Shown: one piece after another, positions 30,721 through 39,688 of the stretch
How the letters are laid out: each line of letters begins with the position of its first letter
Numbering within the stretch: the first letter of the stretch is position 1
DNA from: Sphingomonas faeni
GTDB taxonomy: Bacteria > Pseudomonadota > Alphaproteobacteria > Sphingomonadales > Sphingomonadaceae
Assembly: GCF_023195535.1 (NCBI RefSeq)
Contig: NZ_JALPNF010000006.1
Span: 1 to 64,000 of the forward strand
DNA length: 64,000 nucleotides
Direction: 5' to 3'
Position numbers and translations under genes: made by a program
The notes under the pieces: generated by a model
The model's database searches: none
What the model was told of the DNA's origin: nothing
Seen by the model: the letters and a program-made list of their open reading frames with translations, nothing else

Positions 30721-33396
30721 TTAGCCGCTGTTTCTTAGGGCGGTGGCGATGGCGTTGATCGAGAGGAGGATGCCTTCGCCGATCCTCGGGTCGTCCTCGC
30801 CTGCTCGGCGGCGTTTTATCAGTTCGATCTGGAGGAGGTTCAGCGGCTCGATATAGGGCAGGCGGAGGCGGATCGAGGCGTCTAGGGCGGGGTGCTTTTC
30901 CAGGAGGCGGGACTGGCCTGTTACCTGCAAAAGCCCGTCGTGAGTCTGGTGCCAGCCGTCGCGGATCTTGGTGAAGATCTCGCGGAGTTTGTCGTCCTCG
31001 ACGAGTCCGGCATAGCGTTCGGCGATGCCGATGTCGGACTTGGCAAGGACCATTTCGAGATTGGCCAACGCGGAGGCGAACAGCGGCCAGCCTTGCGCCA
31101 TGTCCTTCAACAGCGCCTTGTCCTCGAAATCGGCGATCGCGCGGCCGACTCCGTACCAGCCGGGGAGCATGACTCGCGCCTGTGCCCAGCTGAACACCCA
31201 GGGGATGGCGCGGAGGTCTTCGATGCGGTCGGACTTGGTGCGGCTGGCGGGGCGGCTGCCGATCTTGAGGCCGGCAATCTCGGCGATCGGGGTCATCTGG
31301 CGGAAGAAGGTGCGGAAGCCTTCGGTGCCGTAGACGAGGTCGCGGTAGCTGTGGAACGCAGTGTCGCTGAGCGTGTCCATCGCTGCGGAGAAGCTGGCGT
31401 TGTCGGCGTTGGAGAGGCGTTCGGGCTCGAGGCTGGCGAGCAGCGTGGCCGACGCGATCGCCTCGAGGTTGGTCATCGCGGCATCGCGCGTGCCGTATTT
31501 GGCGGCGATGACTTCGCCCTGCTCGGTGATGCGGATGCGGCCCTGCACGGTGCCCGGGGGCTGCGCGCGGATAGCACGGAAGGCCGAACCGCCGCCGCGT
31601 CCTACCGCGCCGCCGCGACCGTGGAACAGCTGCATGCCGACGCCCGCCGCGGCGAACACGGGTTTCAATGCGGTCGAGGCTTTCGATAGCTGCCAGGTGG
31701 AGGTGAGATACCCGCCGTCCTTGTTGCTGTCGGAATAGCCGATCATCACTTCCTGATGGCCGCGCGCCTTGGAAATGGTGGCGATCTCGGGGAGCGCGAA
31801 CCAGGCGGACATGACGCCGGGGGCGGCTTCGAGATCGCCGATCGTCTCGAACAGGGGCACCGCCATTATCGCGGCGGTCGGCGTGTCTCCGGGACGGTAG
31901 AGGCCGACTTCCTTCAGGAGCAGGTTCACCTCGAGCAGGTCGCTGACCGACTGCGCCATCGAGACGATGTAGTTGGTGATGCACGCGGGGCCATAGGCAG
32001 CATGCGCGTCGGCGGCGGCCTGGACGATCGCCAGTTCGCCTGCGGTCTCGTCGGTGTAGTCGGCGAAGCGCGAGGTGAGCGGGCGGGCGTTGGCCAGTTC
32101 GCGCCTGAGGAGGTCGACGCGTTGGTCTTCGTCGAACGACATATAGTCTGCTTCGACGCCGGCCACGTTCAGCAGTTCGGCGACTACGCGTTCGTGGACG
32201 GCGCTGTTCTGGCGGAGGTCCAATGTGGCGAGGTGGAAGCCGAACGTCTCGACCGCGCGGATCAGCCGGCCGAGTGCGCCGCCGGTCTTCAGCGCGATGC
32301 CGAGGCCGTGTGCGAGCGTGACGAGGTCGGCACGGAAGTCGGCGGGGCTCGCATAGGGTTCGCCGGTTAGGCGACCGGGGCGCGGGGCGTGCTTGCCGGT
32401 GAGCGCGTCGTGTGTAGCGGACAGGCGGGCGTAGATGCCGGAGAGCGCGCGGCGATAGGGCTCGTCGCTGCGGCTGGCGGCATCGTCGCCGCTGGCGTCG
32501 GCGAGCGCCTGCACCGCAGCGTCGGCGGGGGCGTGTTCGGTGGAGATCGAGAGCTCGGCGCCGAGCGCGTGCACCGCGTCGCAATAATAGCCGAGCACCG
32601 CTTCGCTCGCCTTCGACAGTGCGGTCTTCAGCGAGCCGGCGGTGACGTACGGGTTGCCGTCGCGGTCGCCGCCGATCCAGCTGCCGGGGCGCAGGAAGCT
32701 AGGCGTGCGTTCGCCGAGTGCGCGGTCCCAGCGCTGGTAGAGTGCGGGGAGCGCGGGGAGGAACACATCGCGCAGATAGCTGAGCGCATTGTCGACCTCG
32801 TCGGTGACGTAGAGGCGGTCGCGTCGGAGGACGCGGGTTTGCCAGAGCAAAGCGATCTGGCGGAGGATCGCGTCGTCGACGCTGTCGCCATCCGGCGTGG
32901 TGTCGCGGCCGAGATCGCGCAACGCCATCAGCTCGGCGATGCGGTTGCGGTGGTCGATCATGCTTTTCCGCCGGACTTCGGTCGGGTGCGCGGTGAGAAC
33001 GGGGGCGATCAGCGCGTGGTCGAGCAGCTTGCGGATCTGGGTGCGGTCGATGCCTTCGGATTCGAGCTGGGCGATCGCGGAGGCGAGGTCGGCGCCGTCT
33101 TCTGCGGCGATGCCCTGGCGGTCCTCGGCGAGGTTGGCGAGCATCGAGAACAGCATGAAGCCGCGGACGAAATCGAGCGTCTCATCGAGGCTGAGCTTTT
33201 CGAGGCTGAGATCGACCGCGCGATCGTCGCCGGGCTTGCCTTCGGAGGCGTCGCGGTGGCGCTCGACAGACGCCTTGCGGATCGTCTCAGTGGCCTCGAA
33301 CAGACGCTCGCCGCCATAGGCGCGGATGACGTCGCCGAGCAGTTTGCCGAGGAAGCGGATGTCGGAATTGTTCGCGATTGCGGGGAGGCTAGCCAT
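30721..33396 (-). CDS. ppc: Phosphoenolpyruvate carboxylase
   Basis: An 891-residue anaplerotic enzyme that carboxylates PEP to oxaloacetate for the TCA cycle. Signature sites are present: VLTAHPTEVRRKS with the catalytic His, GYSDSNKDGGYLTSTW with the catalytic Lys, and the glycine-rich FHGRGGAVGRGGG loop. The C-terminus ends LRNSG, close to the usual RNTG. Length is standard. It is a single gene with its own upstream region. Confidence 0.97.
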   Translation of the reverse strand: MASLPAIANNSDIRFLGKLLGDVIRAYGGERLFEATETIRKASVERHRDASEGKPGDDRAVDLSLEKLSLDETLDFVRGFMLFSMLANLAEDRQGIAAEDGADLASAIAQLESEGIDRTQIRKLLDHALIAPVLTAHPTEVRRKSMIDHRNRIAELMALRDLGRDTTPDGDSVDDAILRQIALLWQTRVLRRDRLYVTDEVDNALSYLRDVFLPALPALYQRWDRALGERTPSFLRPGSWIGGDRDGNPYVTAGSLKTALSKASEAVLGYYCDAVHALGAELSISTEHAPADAAVQALADASGDDAASRSDEPYRRALSGIYARLSATHDALTGKHAPRPGRLTGEPYASPADFRADLVTLAHGLGIALKTGGALGRLIRAVETFGFHLATLDLRQNSAVHERVVAELLNVAGVEADYMSFDEDQRVDLLRRELANARPLTSRFADYTDETAGELAIVQAAADAHAAYGPACITNYIVSMAQSVSDLLEVNLLLKEVGLYRPGDTPTAAIMAVPLFETIGDLEAAPGVMSAWFALPEIATISKARGHQEVMIGYSDSNKDGGYLTSTWQLSKASTALKPVFAAAGVGMQLFHGRGGAVGRGGGSAFRAIRAQPPGTVQGRIRITEQGEVIAAKYGTRDAAMTNLEAIASATLLASLEPERLSNADNASFSAAMDTLSDTAFHSYRDLVYGTEGFRTFFRQMTPIAEIAGLKIGSRPASRTKSDRIEDLRAIPWVFSWAQARVMLPGWYGVGRAIADFEDKALLKDMAQGWPLFASALANLEMVLAKSDIGIAERYAGLVEDDKLREIFTKIRDGWHQTHDGLLQVTGQSRLLEKHPALDASIRLRLPYIEPLNLLQIELIKRRRAGEDDPRIGEGILLSINAIATALRNSG

Positions 33397-33561
33397 GATC
33401 CCCTGCTGCGCTGCGGCAGAGTTCAGGTCAACCGGGAATGGAAGGCTTGAGGCGTGAAATCGAATGCATTGCGCGGGCGATGCGTAATATTATTGTCTAT
33501 GGGTGCCCTGGGCGTCGGCCTTAAGTTTCTCCCAGATACTCCGCCATCCTAACCCCACTCC

Positions 33562-33644
33562 GTCATCCCAGCGAAAGCTGGGATCTCCGCGTGTGGCAGG
33601 TGCCGCGAACCCCGACAGATACCCCAGCGTTCGCTGGGGTGACG
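33562..33644. repeat. 83-bp REP-like doublet, family B (copy 2)
   Basis: Left palindrome GTCATCCCAGCGAAAGCTGG and right palindrome CCCCAGCGTTCGCTGGGGTG, with total length identical to the copies at 12001 and 36569. It lies 12 bp past the EF-hand gene stop in the 259-bp gap with ppc. Confidence 0.9.
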
Positions 33645-33655
33645 GGTGTTTGGGT

Positions 33656-34030
33656 TCAGCGCTTACGCGATTCCGCGCGTTCTTCGGACGTCACCGTGCC
33701 GTCGCGGTTGAGGTCCATCCTGTCGAACCAGGCGAGCGTGCCTTCGCTCCACTCGATCGCGGTGATGATGCCGTCCTTGTTACGGTCGAACGCCTTGATG
33801 CGCGCGTTCGGTGCGGGGAGTTCGTCCTTGGTTATGCGGTCGTCGGCGTTGCGGTCTAGCGTGCGGAAACGGCGTTCCATGCTGGCGCCGAAGTCCAGGC
33901 GCGAGGTTACCGAGGGGGGCACGAAGCCTACCGCGTTGGCGTCGGCCTGTGCGCGCTGCTCGTCCTTGTCGCCGCATGCGGACATGAAAAGTCCCGTCGC
34001 GGCGAGCGCCGCCACCAGTTTCACCTGCAT
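33656..34030 (-). CDS. EF-hand lipoprotein
   Basis: A 124-residue small exported protein. The signal peptide ends in a lipobox with Cys19 (FMSAC). Three Asp-rich calcium-loop motifs follow: DRNADDRITKDE, DRNKDGIITAIEW and DLNRDGTVTSEE. It probably binds Ca2+ in the periplasm or at the outer membrane; the role is unknown. It follows the HNH gene by 26 bp on the same strand, so the two may be co-transcribed. Confidence 0.85.
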   Translation of the reverse strand: MQVKLVAALAATGLFMSACGDKDEQRAQADANAVGFVPPSVTSRLDFGASMERRFRTLDRNADDRITKDELPAPNARIKAFDRNKDGIITAIEWSEGTLAWFDRMDLNRDGTVTSEERAESRKR

Positions 34031-34056
34031 AGTATCTCCCGTCGTCTCGAAAGCCG

Positions 34057-34635
34057 TTACGCTTCCAGTTCAACGTCCCAATACAGCCAGTCGTGCCATG
34101 TGTCGTGCAGGTAGTTGGGCGGAAAGCTGCGGCCGTGTTCCTGCAGATGCCAGTTGGTCGGACGGATCGGCTCGAGGTGGAGCGGCATCGCCGCCTGTTT
34201 CGGCGTGCGCCCGCCTTTCTTGAGGTTGCAGGGCGAGCAGGCGGTGACGACGTTCTCCCACGTGGTACGACCGCCTTGCGCGCGCGGCACGACATGGTCG
34301 AAGGTGAGATCGCGCAGCTTGCCGCAATATTGGCAGGTGAACTTGTCGCGCAGGAACAGGTTGAAACGGGTGAAGGCGGGAAATTGCGACGGTCGGACGA
34401 ACTGCTTCAGCGCGATCACCGAGGGCAGTTTCAGCGCGAAATTGGCGCTGCGGACTTCGCGTTCATAGGTGGCGACGATGTCGACACGATCGAGGAAAAC
34501 AGCCTTGACCGCAGTTTGCCACGGCCAGACGCTGAGCGGATAGTAGGAAAGCGGCGTATAATCGGCATTCAGCACGAGCGCCGGACAACCATCCGGGTGG
34601 CGTATCAGGTCGGGGTGAAACACGGCTCCTCCCAC
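34057..34635 (-). CDS. HNH endonuclease family protein
   Basis: A 192-residue protein with a conserved N-terminal region (CPALVLNADYTPLSYYPLS) and a C-terminal HNH zinc-finger nuclease domain: C101-QY-C104, DHVVPRAQGG with Asp113-His114, WENVV, and C133-SP-C136. This form is widespread as a single-copy chromosomal gene in alphaproteobacteria and is not tied to a phage or restriction system; its role is unknown. The start is GTG at 34635, or GTG 34623 (VFHPDLIRHP), which I recall as the common N-terminus. Confidence 0.87.
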   Translation of the reverse strand: MGGAVFHPDLIRHPDGCPALVLNADYTPLSYYPLSVWPWQTAVKAVFLDRVDIVATYEREVRSANFALKLPSVIALKQFVRPSQFPAFTRFNLFLRDKFTCQYCGKLRDLTFDHVVPRAQGGRTTWENVVTACSPCNLKKGGRTPKQAAMPLHLEPIRPTNWHLQEHGRSFPPNYLHDTWHDWLYWDVELEA

Positions 34636-34715
34636 TCAGGCTTCGCAGAGCGCCCTATGGACGACAGCGATGACAAGGACATGACAGCACGGCGCGTATC
34701 GTCAGGTCAAGCGCG

Positions 34716-35564
34716 GTGAGCGGCGAGACGGTTATTACGCGGTTCGCGCCGAGCCCGACCGGACGGTTGCATCTCGGGCATGCGGTATCGGCGATCCGCG
34801 CGCATGATTTTGCGCGGGAGCGCGGCGGGCGGTTCGTGCTGCGGATCGAGGATATCGACGGGACGCGGAGCCGGCCCGAGTTCGTCGCGGGGATCCTCGA
34901 GGATCTGGCGTGGCTCGGGTTGCGGTGGGATCTGCTCGTGTTCCAGTCGGAGCGGCTGGCGAAATATCAGGCTGCGCTGGAGACTTTGAAGGCGCGCGGG
35001 CTGGTCTATCCGTGTTTCTGTACGCGGGCGGAGATCGCGGCGAGTGCGTCCGCACCGCAGGGGGATGCTGCGCCGGTCTATCCGGGGATCTGTCGGGGTC
35101 TGACCGCGCAGGAGATGACCGCACGCGCGCATCTAGCGCATTGCTGGCGGCTCGATATGGCGAAGGCGGTGGCGATTACCGGCGCGCTGGCGTGGCATGA
35201 TGCGATTGCCGGGACGGTGGTGGCCGATCCTCTGGCGCAGGGGGATGTGGTGCTGGCGCGCAAGGATGCGCCGGCGAGCTATCATCTGGCGGTGACGCTG
35301 GACGATGCCGCGCAGGGCGTGACCGACGTGGTGCGCGGGGTAGACCTGTTCGCGGCGACGGACGTGCACCGGCTGCTGCAGGCTTTGCTGGGGTTGCCGG
35401 TGCCTTCGTATCATCATCATCCGCTGGTGGTGGACGCGGCGGGGCGGCGGTTGGCGAAGCGGGACGGGGCGGTGTCGCTGGCGGAGATGCGGGCGGGTGG
35501 GGAGGATGGGGCGGCGTTGGCGGCCCGGTTGCGAGGTGGGGATCGGCTCGCGACTTCCAGGTGA
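34716..35564 (+). CDS. gluQRS: Glutamyl-Q tRNA(Asp) synthetase
   Basis: A 282-residue truncated glutamyl-tRNA synthetase lacking the anticodon-binding domain. It attaches glutamate to the queuosine base at position 34 of tRNA(Asp). The HIGH-type motif PTGRLHLGH and KMSKS-type RRLAKRDGAV are present. The zinc ligands match the E. coli enzyme pattern: Cys100, Cys102, Tyr122 and Cys126. The start is GTG 34716. It is divergent from the HNH gene with an 80-bp shared region. Confidence 0.95.
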   Translation: MSGETVITRFAPSPTGRLHLGHAVSAIRAHDFARERGGRFVLRIEDIDGTRSRPEFVAGILEDLAWLGLRWDLLVFQSERLAKYQAALETLKARGLVYPCFCTRAEIAASASAPQGDAAPVYPGICRGLTAQEMTARAHLAHCWRLDMAKAVAITGALAWHDAIAGTVVADPLAQGDVVLARKDAPASYHLAVTLDDAAQGVTDVVRGVDLFAATDVHRLLQALLGLPVPSYHHHPLVVDAAGRRLAKRDGAVSLAEMRAGGEDGAALAARLRGGDRLATSR

Positions 35565-35638
35565 GGACCTGAGCTAAGGTGGTGCGAATATCCTCCCGTC
35601 ATGGTGGCCTTATAACGGCTGGCAATCTGCACTTCCTT

Positions 35639-35691
35639 GTTCTCCCGCGAAGGCGGGAGCCCAGACTGGGTCCCCGCCTTCGCGGGGAAAC
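35639..35691. repeat. 53-bp palindromic repeat, family C (copy 2)
   Basis: The same unit as 27816-27868 with arms CCCGCGAAGGCGGGA and CCCCGCCTTCGCGGGG. It is again followed after about 30 bp by a family D unit, so the C-D pair behaves as one composite. Confidence 0.88.
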
Positions 35692-35721
35692 AGGGGGAAG
35701 GTGCGGCGGCTCTAATGTTGT

Positions 35722-35827
35722 ACCACCCCGGCAGAGGCCGGGGCCCAATTGGGGGACGGTGCTGGCGAAGGCATCGCTCCGTTACCTCTGCTTTCCCAAT
35801 TGGGCCCCGGCCTCCGCCGGGGTGGTG
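35722..35827. repeat. REP-like inverted repeat, family D (copy 3)
   Basis: A 106-bp unit with arms ACCACCCCGGCAGAGGCCGG and CCGGCCTCCGCCGGGGTGGT. It ends 5 bp before the stop codon of the convergent DUF3147 gene. The 268-bp gap after gluQRS holds only this and the family C unit. Confidence 0.88.
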
Positions 35828-35832
35828 TTTTT

Positions 35833-36183
35833 TTACAGCTCGATCCCCAGTCTCGGCGCTGCCCAGGTCATCGCCGCGTACAGCGCGATCGTCAGTACGC
35901 AGCCCGCCATCAGCGAAACCCAGAAGGGTACACCATGTCGCAACAGCGCGGGGATCAGCAGGAACATCGGCAGCGACGGTAGCACGTACCAGAAGGTCGC
36001 GCCGGCGTGCGCGGCCATCGTCCGCGGATCGGGTTTGTCGTGCCAGAGCCAGATCATGCCGAGCACCGAAACCAAAGGCAGCGACGCCACGAGCGCACCG
36101 AAACCGGGATAGCGCTTCGCCAGTTCCGACGCGGCGGCAATCAGGATACCGGAAATCAGGGCCTTGAGCGCAAGATAGAGCAT
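35833..36183 (-). CDS. DUF3147 family membrane protein
   Basis: A 116-residue inner-membrane protein with four predicted helices (for example ALISGILIAAASELAK, LVASLPLVSVLGMIWLW, LPSLPMFLLIPALL, VSLMAGCVLTIALYAAMTW). The DUF3147 family has no known function. It is a single gene, transcribed away from the HIG1-like gene. Confidence 0.82.
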   Translation of the reverse strand: MLYLALKALISGILIAAASELAKRYPGFGALVASLPLVSVLGMIWLWHDKPDPRTMAAHAGATFWYVLPSLPMFLLIPALLRHGVPFWVSLMAGCVLTIALYAAMTWAAPRLGIEL

Positions 36184-36299
36184 GCGCCATGTGCGCTACC
36201 CACGCGGCAGTCCGCAACATTGCTTATCGGCAACATGGGTCATTTTCCGGCTTCGGGTACGCCATTGCTACCCCGCCGGTGCGCGCTTACATTCGGGTC

Positions 36300-36530
36300 A
36301 TGAACACATTCCTCGTCATCCTCCTGATCGCGGCGATGATCGCGACCGTCGTGGCCCTGGTGCGGGGCGTCGTGTCGTTCCTGCAGGAGGGCAGCGCGCA
36401 GGTCCGCGATGGGAACGGGCCGAGTACCGCGTCGCTGAAATCGAATCGGATGATGCAGCAGCGAGTCTTCTTTCAAGCGCTGGCGATCCTGATCGTCGTC
36501 GTGATCCTGTTCGCGGCGGGGCGGACGTAA
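36300..36530 (+). CDS. HIG1-like twin-transmembrane protein
   Basis: A 76-residue protein with two transmembrane helices (about 3-24 and 55-74) around a short polar loop containing KSNRMMQQRVFFQALAI, which matches the HIG1 domain pattern. Mitochondrial HIG1 proteins associate with cytochrome oxidase supercomplexes; in alphaproteobacteria this small form often precedes the PduO-type adenosyltransferase gene, as it does here. The start is ATG 36300. Confidence 0.82.
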   Translation: MNTFLVILLIAAMIATVVALVRGVVSFLQEGSAQVRDGNGPSTASLKSNRMMQQRVFFQALAILIVVVILFAAGRT

Positions 36531-36568
36531 GCGGCTTTGCATTTTGGGCTATTTTGCCTTCAACTTGC

Positions 36569-36651
36569 GTCGTCCCAGCGGATGCTGGGATCTCACCGTT
36601 TGGCGGATGTCACGAGCCACGAGGGATACCCCAGCTTTCGCTGGGGTGACG
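36569..36651. repeat. 83-bp REP-like doublet, family B (copy 3)
   Basis: Left arm GTCGTCCCAGCGGATGCTGG and right arm CCCCAGCTTTCGCTGGGGTG, with the same 83-bp length as the other two copies. It sits between the HIG1-like gene and the adenosyltransferase gene, inside what is otherwise a likely operon. Confidence 0.88.
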
Positions 36652-36744
36652 GGATTTGGTTGCCAGGGCGGCGGGATTTGGTCGCTGGGGCGGGGTTTAT
36701 TGGCACGGCGACGGGGCTTTGATGCGCTTTAATCTGGAACATTC

Positions 36745-37338
36745 ATGGTCAAGCTGAACAAGATTTACACGCGCACCGGCGACGACGGCACGACCGGGCT
36801 GGTCGACGGATCGCGCGTGTCGAAGTCGAGCGCGCTGATGCAGGCGATCGGCGATGTCGACGAGGCGAACTCGGCGATCGGCCTCGCGGTGATCGCGCTC
36901 GGCGATCAGCCGATGGCGGCGGCGCTGACGCGGATTCAGAACGACCTGTTCGATCTCGGCGCGGACCTGGCCACGCCCGCGGGCGCGGACGAAGCCGGCG
37001 CGGACGATTTTACGCCGTCGGAGATGGTGTTGCGGATCGTGCCCTCGCAGGTCGAGCGGCTGGAGCGCGAGATCGACGCGATGAACGCGCACCTCGCCCC
37101 GTTGCGGAGTTTCATCCTGCCGGGCGGCTCCGCCGAAGCCGCCGCGCTGCATCTGGCGCGGGCGATCAGCCGACGGGCGGAGCGATCCGCAGTCGGCGCG
37201 AGCGAGACGCAGCGGCTTAATCCGGCCGCATTAGCGTATGTTAACCGGTTATCGGATTTCCTGTTCGTGGCGTCGCGGGCGGTGAACCAAAACGGGGCCG
37301 GCGACGTTCTATGGCGACCGGGGGCTACGCGCGTCTAG
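36745..37338 (+). CDS. Cob(I)yrinic acid a,c-diamide adenosyltransferase, PduO type
   Basis: A 197-residue ATP:corrinoid adenosyltransferase that makes adenosylcobalamin from cob(I)alamin. The N-terminal ATP-binding motif KIYTRTGDDGTTGLVDGSR and the C-terminal RRAERSAVGASE motif are diagnostic. The helical bundle includes RIQNDLFDLGADLATP. No other cobalamin biosynthesis gene is near, so it may serve salvage for enzymes such as methylmalonyl-CoA mutase. Confidence 0.94.
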   Translation: MVKLNKIYTRTGDDGTTGLVDGSRVSKSSALMQAIGDVDEANSAIGLAVIALGDQPMAAALTRIQNDLFDLGADLATPAGADEAGADDFTPSEMVLRIVPSQVERLEREIDAMNAHLAPLRSFILPGGSAEAAALHLARAISRRAERSAVGASETQRLNPAALAYVNRLSDFLFVASRAVNQNGAGDVLWRPGATRV

Positions 37339-37399
37339 GCGCGTATCGTCGCTCGCGTTCCAACGTCGCATCGGTCGACGTAGAACTGAGGAGAGATCG

Positions 37400-38683
37400 A
37401 TGCCGAGTCCCGTCCGTCCCGATCGCGCCACGGCGCCGGAGACCTCCCCTCTAGCCCAGCGGTTTGCCGCGGTTCGCGATCTGACGCTCGCACTCGCCGC
37501 TCCCCTCTCGGATGCCGATGCGACGGTGCAGTCGATGGCCGACGCATCGCCGACCAAATGGCACATGGCGCACACGACGTGGTTCTTCGAAACGTTCGTC
37601 CTGCGCGATCATGTCGTAGGCTATGCGCTGCACGACGAGCGGTTCCCGTTCCTGTTCAACAGCTATTACGAGGCCGAAGGGCGTCGCCATGCGCGCGATC
37701 GGCGCGGGATGGTGACGCGGCCGTCGCTCGACGAAGTGCGGGCGTATCGCGCGCATGTCGATGCGGCGCTGATCGACGCGCTGCCGACCTTGTCCGAGGA
37801 TGCGCAGGCGCTGGTGGCGCTCGGCTGTCATCACGAGGAACAACACCAGGAATTGCTGGTGACCGATATCCTCCACATGTTTTCGGAGAACCCGCTCGAG
37901 CCGGCGATGTGGCCGGCGGCGCGCAAAATTCCGGTGGCGATGCCGGGTACGATCGGCTGGATCGAGCGTGGCAGCGAGATCGTCGAGATCGGCCATGACG
38001 GCGAAGGGTTTTCGTTCGATTGCGAAGGGCCGCGTCATGCTGCGTTGCTGTCGCCGCACGCGATCGCCGACCGGACCGTGACCAATGGCGAATGGGCCGC
38101 CTTCATCGCCGATGGCGGTTACCGCGATGCCCGGCACTGGCTGGCCGATGGCTGGGCGTGGGTGAAGGCGGAGGGGATCGTCGCGCCTTTGTATTGGGAA
38201 GAGCGGGATGGCGAGTCTGGGAGCGGCTGGACCCGGTTCGGGCTCGACGGTCGCCGCGCGATCGATCCGGCCGCCCCGGTGACGCATGTCAGCTTCTTTG
38301 AAGCGGATGCCTATGCGAGCTGGGCCGGTGCGCGATTGCCGACCGAATTCGAATGGGAGGCGGCCGCGGCTTCGTATGACGCCTCCGGTGGCAACCAGAT
38401 GGACGTCGCGGGCCCGGTCGAACCGCGGCCTTCGCCAGGCGGCCCGGCGTTCTTCGGCGATGTCTGGGAATGGACCGGCAGCGCGTATCGCCCCTATCCG
38501 AAGTTCGCGAAGGTCGACGGCGCGGTCGGCGAATATAACGGCAAGTTCATGAGTTCGCAGTTCATCCTGCGTGGCGGGAGCTGCGCGACGCCGCGCGGTC
38601 ACGTCCGGGCGAGCTACCGCAATTTCTTCTATCCGCACCAACGGTGGCAGTTCACCGGCGTGCGCCTCGCGAAAGATATCTGA
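37400..38683 (+). CDS. egtB: Ergothioneine synthesis sulfoxide synthase
   Basis: A 427-residue non-haem iron enzyme that joins N-alpha-trimethylhistidine to a thiol (gamma-glutamylcysteine or cysteine) with O2. The N-terminal DinB-like domain carries candidate iron ligands: a His in KWHMAHTTWFFE (55-58) and the HHEEQHQELL pair (145, 149). The C-terminal FGE-sulfatase domain ends with WEWTGSAYRPYP, RGGSCATP and RASYRNFFYP. The TGA overlaps the egtD ATG, so the two steps are translationally coupled. Confidence 0.95.
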   Translation: MPSPVRPDRATAPETSPLAQRFAAVRDLTLALAAPLSDADATVQSMADASPTKWHMAHTTWFFETFVLRDHVVGYALHDERFPFLFNSYYEAEGRRHARDRRGMVTRPSLDEVRAYRAHVDAALIDALPTLSEDAQALVALGCHHEEQHQELLVTDILHMFSENPLEPAMWPAARKIPVAMPGTIGWIERGSEIVEIGHDGEGFSFDCEGPRHAALLSPHAIADRTVTNGEWAAFIADGGYRDARHWLADGWAWVKAEGIVAPLYWEERDGESGSGWTRFGLDGRRAIDPAAPVTHVSFFEADAYASWAGARLPTEFEWEAAAASYDASGGNQMDVAGPVEPRPSPGGPAFFGDVWEWTGSAYRPYPKFAKVDGAVGEYNGKFMSSQFILRGGSCATPRGHVRASYRNFFYPHQRWQFTGVRLAKDI

Positions 38684-39660
38684 TGTTGAAGCCTGAGATC
38701 GAGGACGGCCAGCAGACGCTCGCCGACCCGCAATTCCGCGCCGATGTGCTGGACGGGCTCGCGCGGGTGCCGCGGGCGATCCCGGCGCGGTGGTTCTACG
38801 ACCGGCGCGGCTCGGAACTGTTCGAGAAGATCACCGACTTGCCCGAATATTACCCGACGCGGACCGAGCGCTCGATCCTGGAGACCGTGTGTCCGGAGGT
38901 CGCCAGGATCGTCGGCGAGGGCCGTGCGGTGGTCGAGTTCGGCTCCGGCTCGTCGACCAAGACGCCGATCCTGCTCGATGCGGTCGCGCCGTCGGTGTAC
39001 GTGCCGATCGATATCTCGGGTGATTTCCTGCGGGAATCGTCGAACGTGTTGGGCGAGCAGTTCCCCGACCTGCTGGTGCTGCCGTTCGAGGCGGATTTCA
39101 TGCGGCCGCTGAGCTTGCCGAAGACGATCGCGGATACGCCGAAACTGGGGTTTTTTCCGGGATCGACGATCGGCAACATGATCCCGCTGATGGCGGTCGA
39201 CCTGTTGCGCGCGATGCGGGCGTCGCTCGGCGTGGGCGCGATGCTGTTGATCGGGATGGACCGGATCAAAAGCGAGGACGTGCTGGTGCCGGCGTATGAC
39301 GATGCGCAGGGCGTGACGGCGGCGTTCAACCTGAACCTGCTCGAGCGGATCAATCGGGAGCTGGGCGGCGATATTCCGGTCGAGGCGTTTCGGCACAAGG
39401 CGGTGTGGAACGACGATCGTGCGCGGGTCGAGATGCATCTCGAGGCGACGCGCGACGTTGCGTTTAGCGTGGACGGGCGGACATTCGAAATGTCTGCGGG
39501 TGAGACGATTCACACGGAAAACTCGCATAAATATGGCGAGCGGGATGCGCGGATCCTGTTGCGGTCGGGGGGGTGGACGCCGGTGGCGGCGTGGACCGAC
39601 CCCGAGGGGCTGTTCGGGGTGTATCTCGCCGAGGCTCAGGTGGAACGGCCGGCGCCCTGA
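38683..39660 (+). CDS. egtD: L-histidine N-alpha-methyltransferase
   Basis: A 325-residue SAM-dependent enzyme that trimethylates histidine, the first step of ergothioneine synthesis. The SAM-binding loop is VVEFGSGSSTKT, with GFFPGSTIGNM and the C-terminal IHTENSHKY motif also typical. ATG 38683 overlaps the egtB stop. No egtA, egtC or egtE homologue is adjacent; those steps must be elsewhere or done by other enzymes. Confidence 0.95.
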   Translation: MLKPEIEDGQQTLADPQFRADVLDGLARVPRAIPARWFYDRRGSELFEKITDLPEYYPTRTERSILETVCPEVARIVGEGRAVVEFGSGSSTKTPILLDAVAPSVYVPIDISGDFLRESSNVLGEQFPDLLVLPFEADFMRPLSLPKTIADTPKLGFFPGSTIGNMIPLMAVDLLRAMRASLGVGAMLLIGMDRIKSEDVLVPAYDDAQGVTAAFNLNLLERINRELGGDIPVEAFRHKAVWNDDRARVEMHLEATRDVAFSVDGRTFEMSAGETIHTENSHKYGERDARILLRSGGWTPVAAWTDPEGLFGVYLAEAQVERPAP

Positions 39661-39665
39661 GTGGC

Positions 39666-39682
39666 GGGGGGGGGGGGGGGGG
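39666..39682. repeat. Run of 17 G
   Basis: A homopolymer of 17 G between the egtD stop and the convergent DUF1176 gene. It is non-coding and could be length-variable or hard to sequence. Confidence 0.85.
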
Positions 39683-39688
39683 CGGGGG

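Noticed and set aside
36531-36744. Cobalamin riboswitch before the adenosyltransferase gene
   Set aside because: The gap holds an 83-bp REP doublet and no recognisable B12-box.
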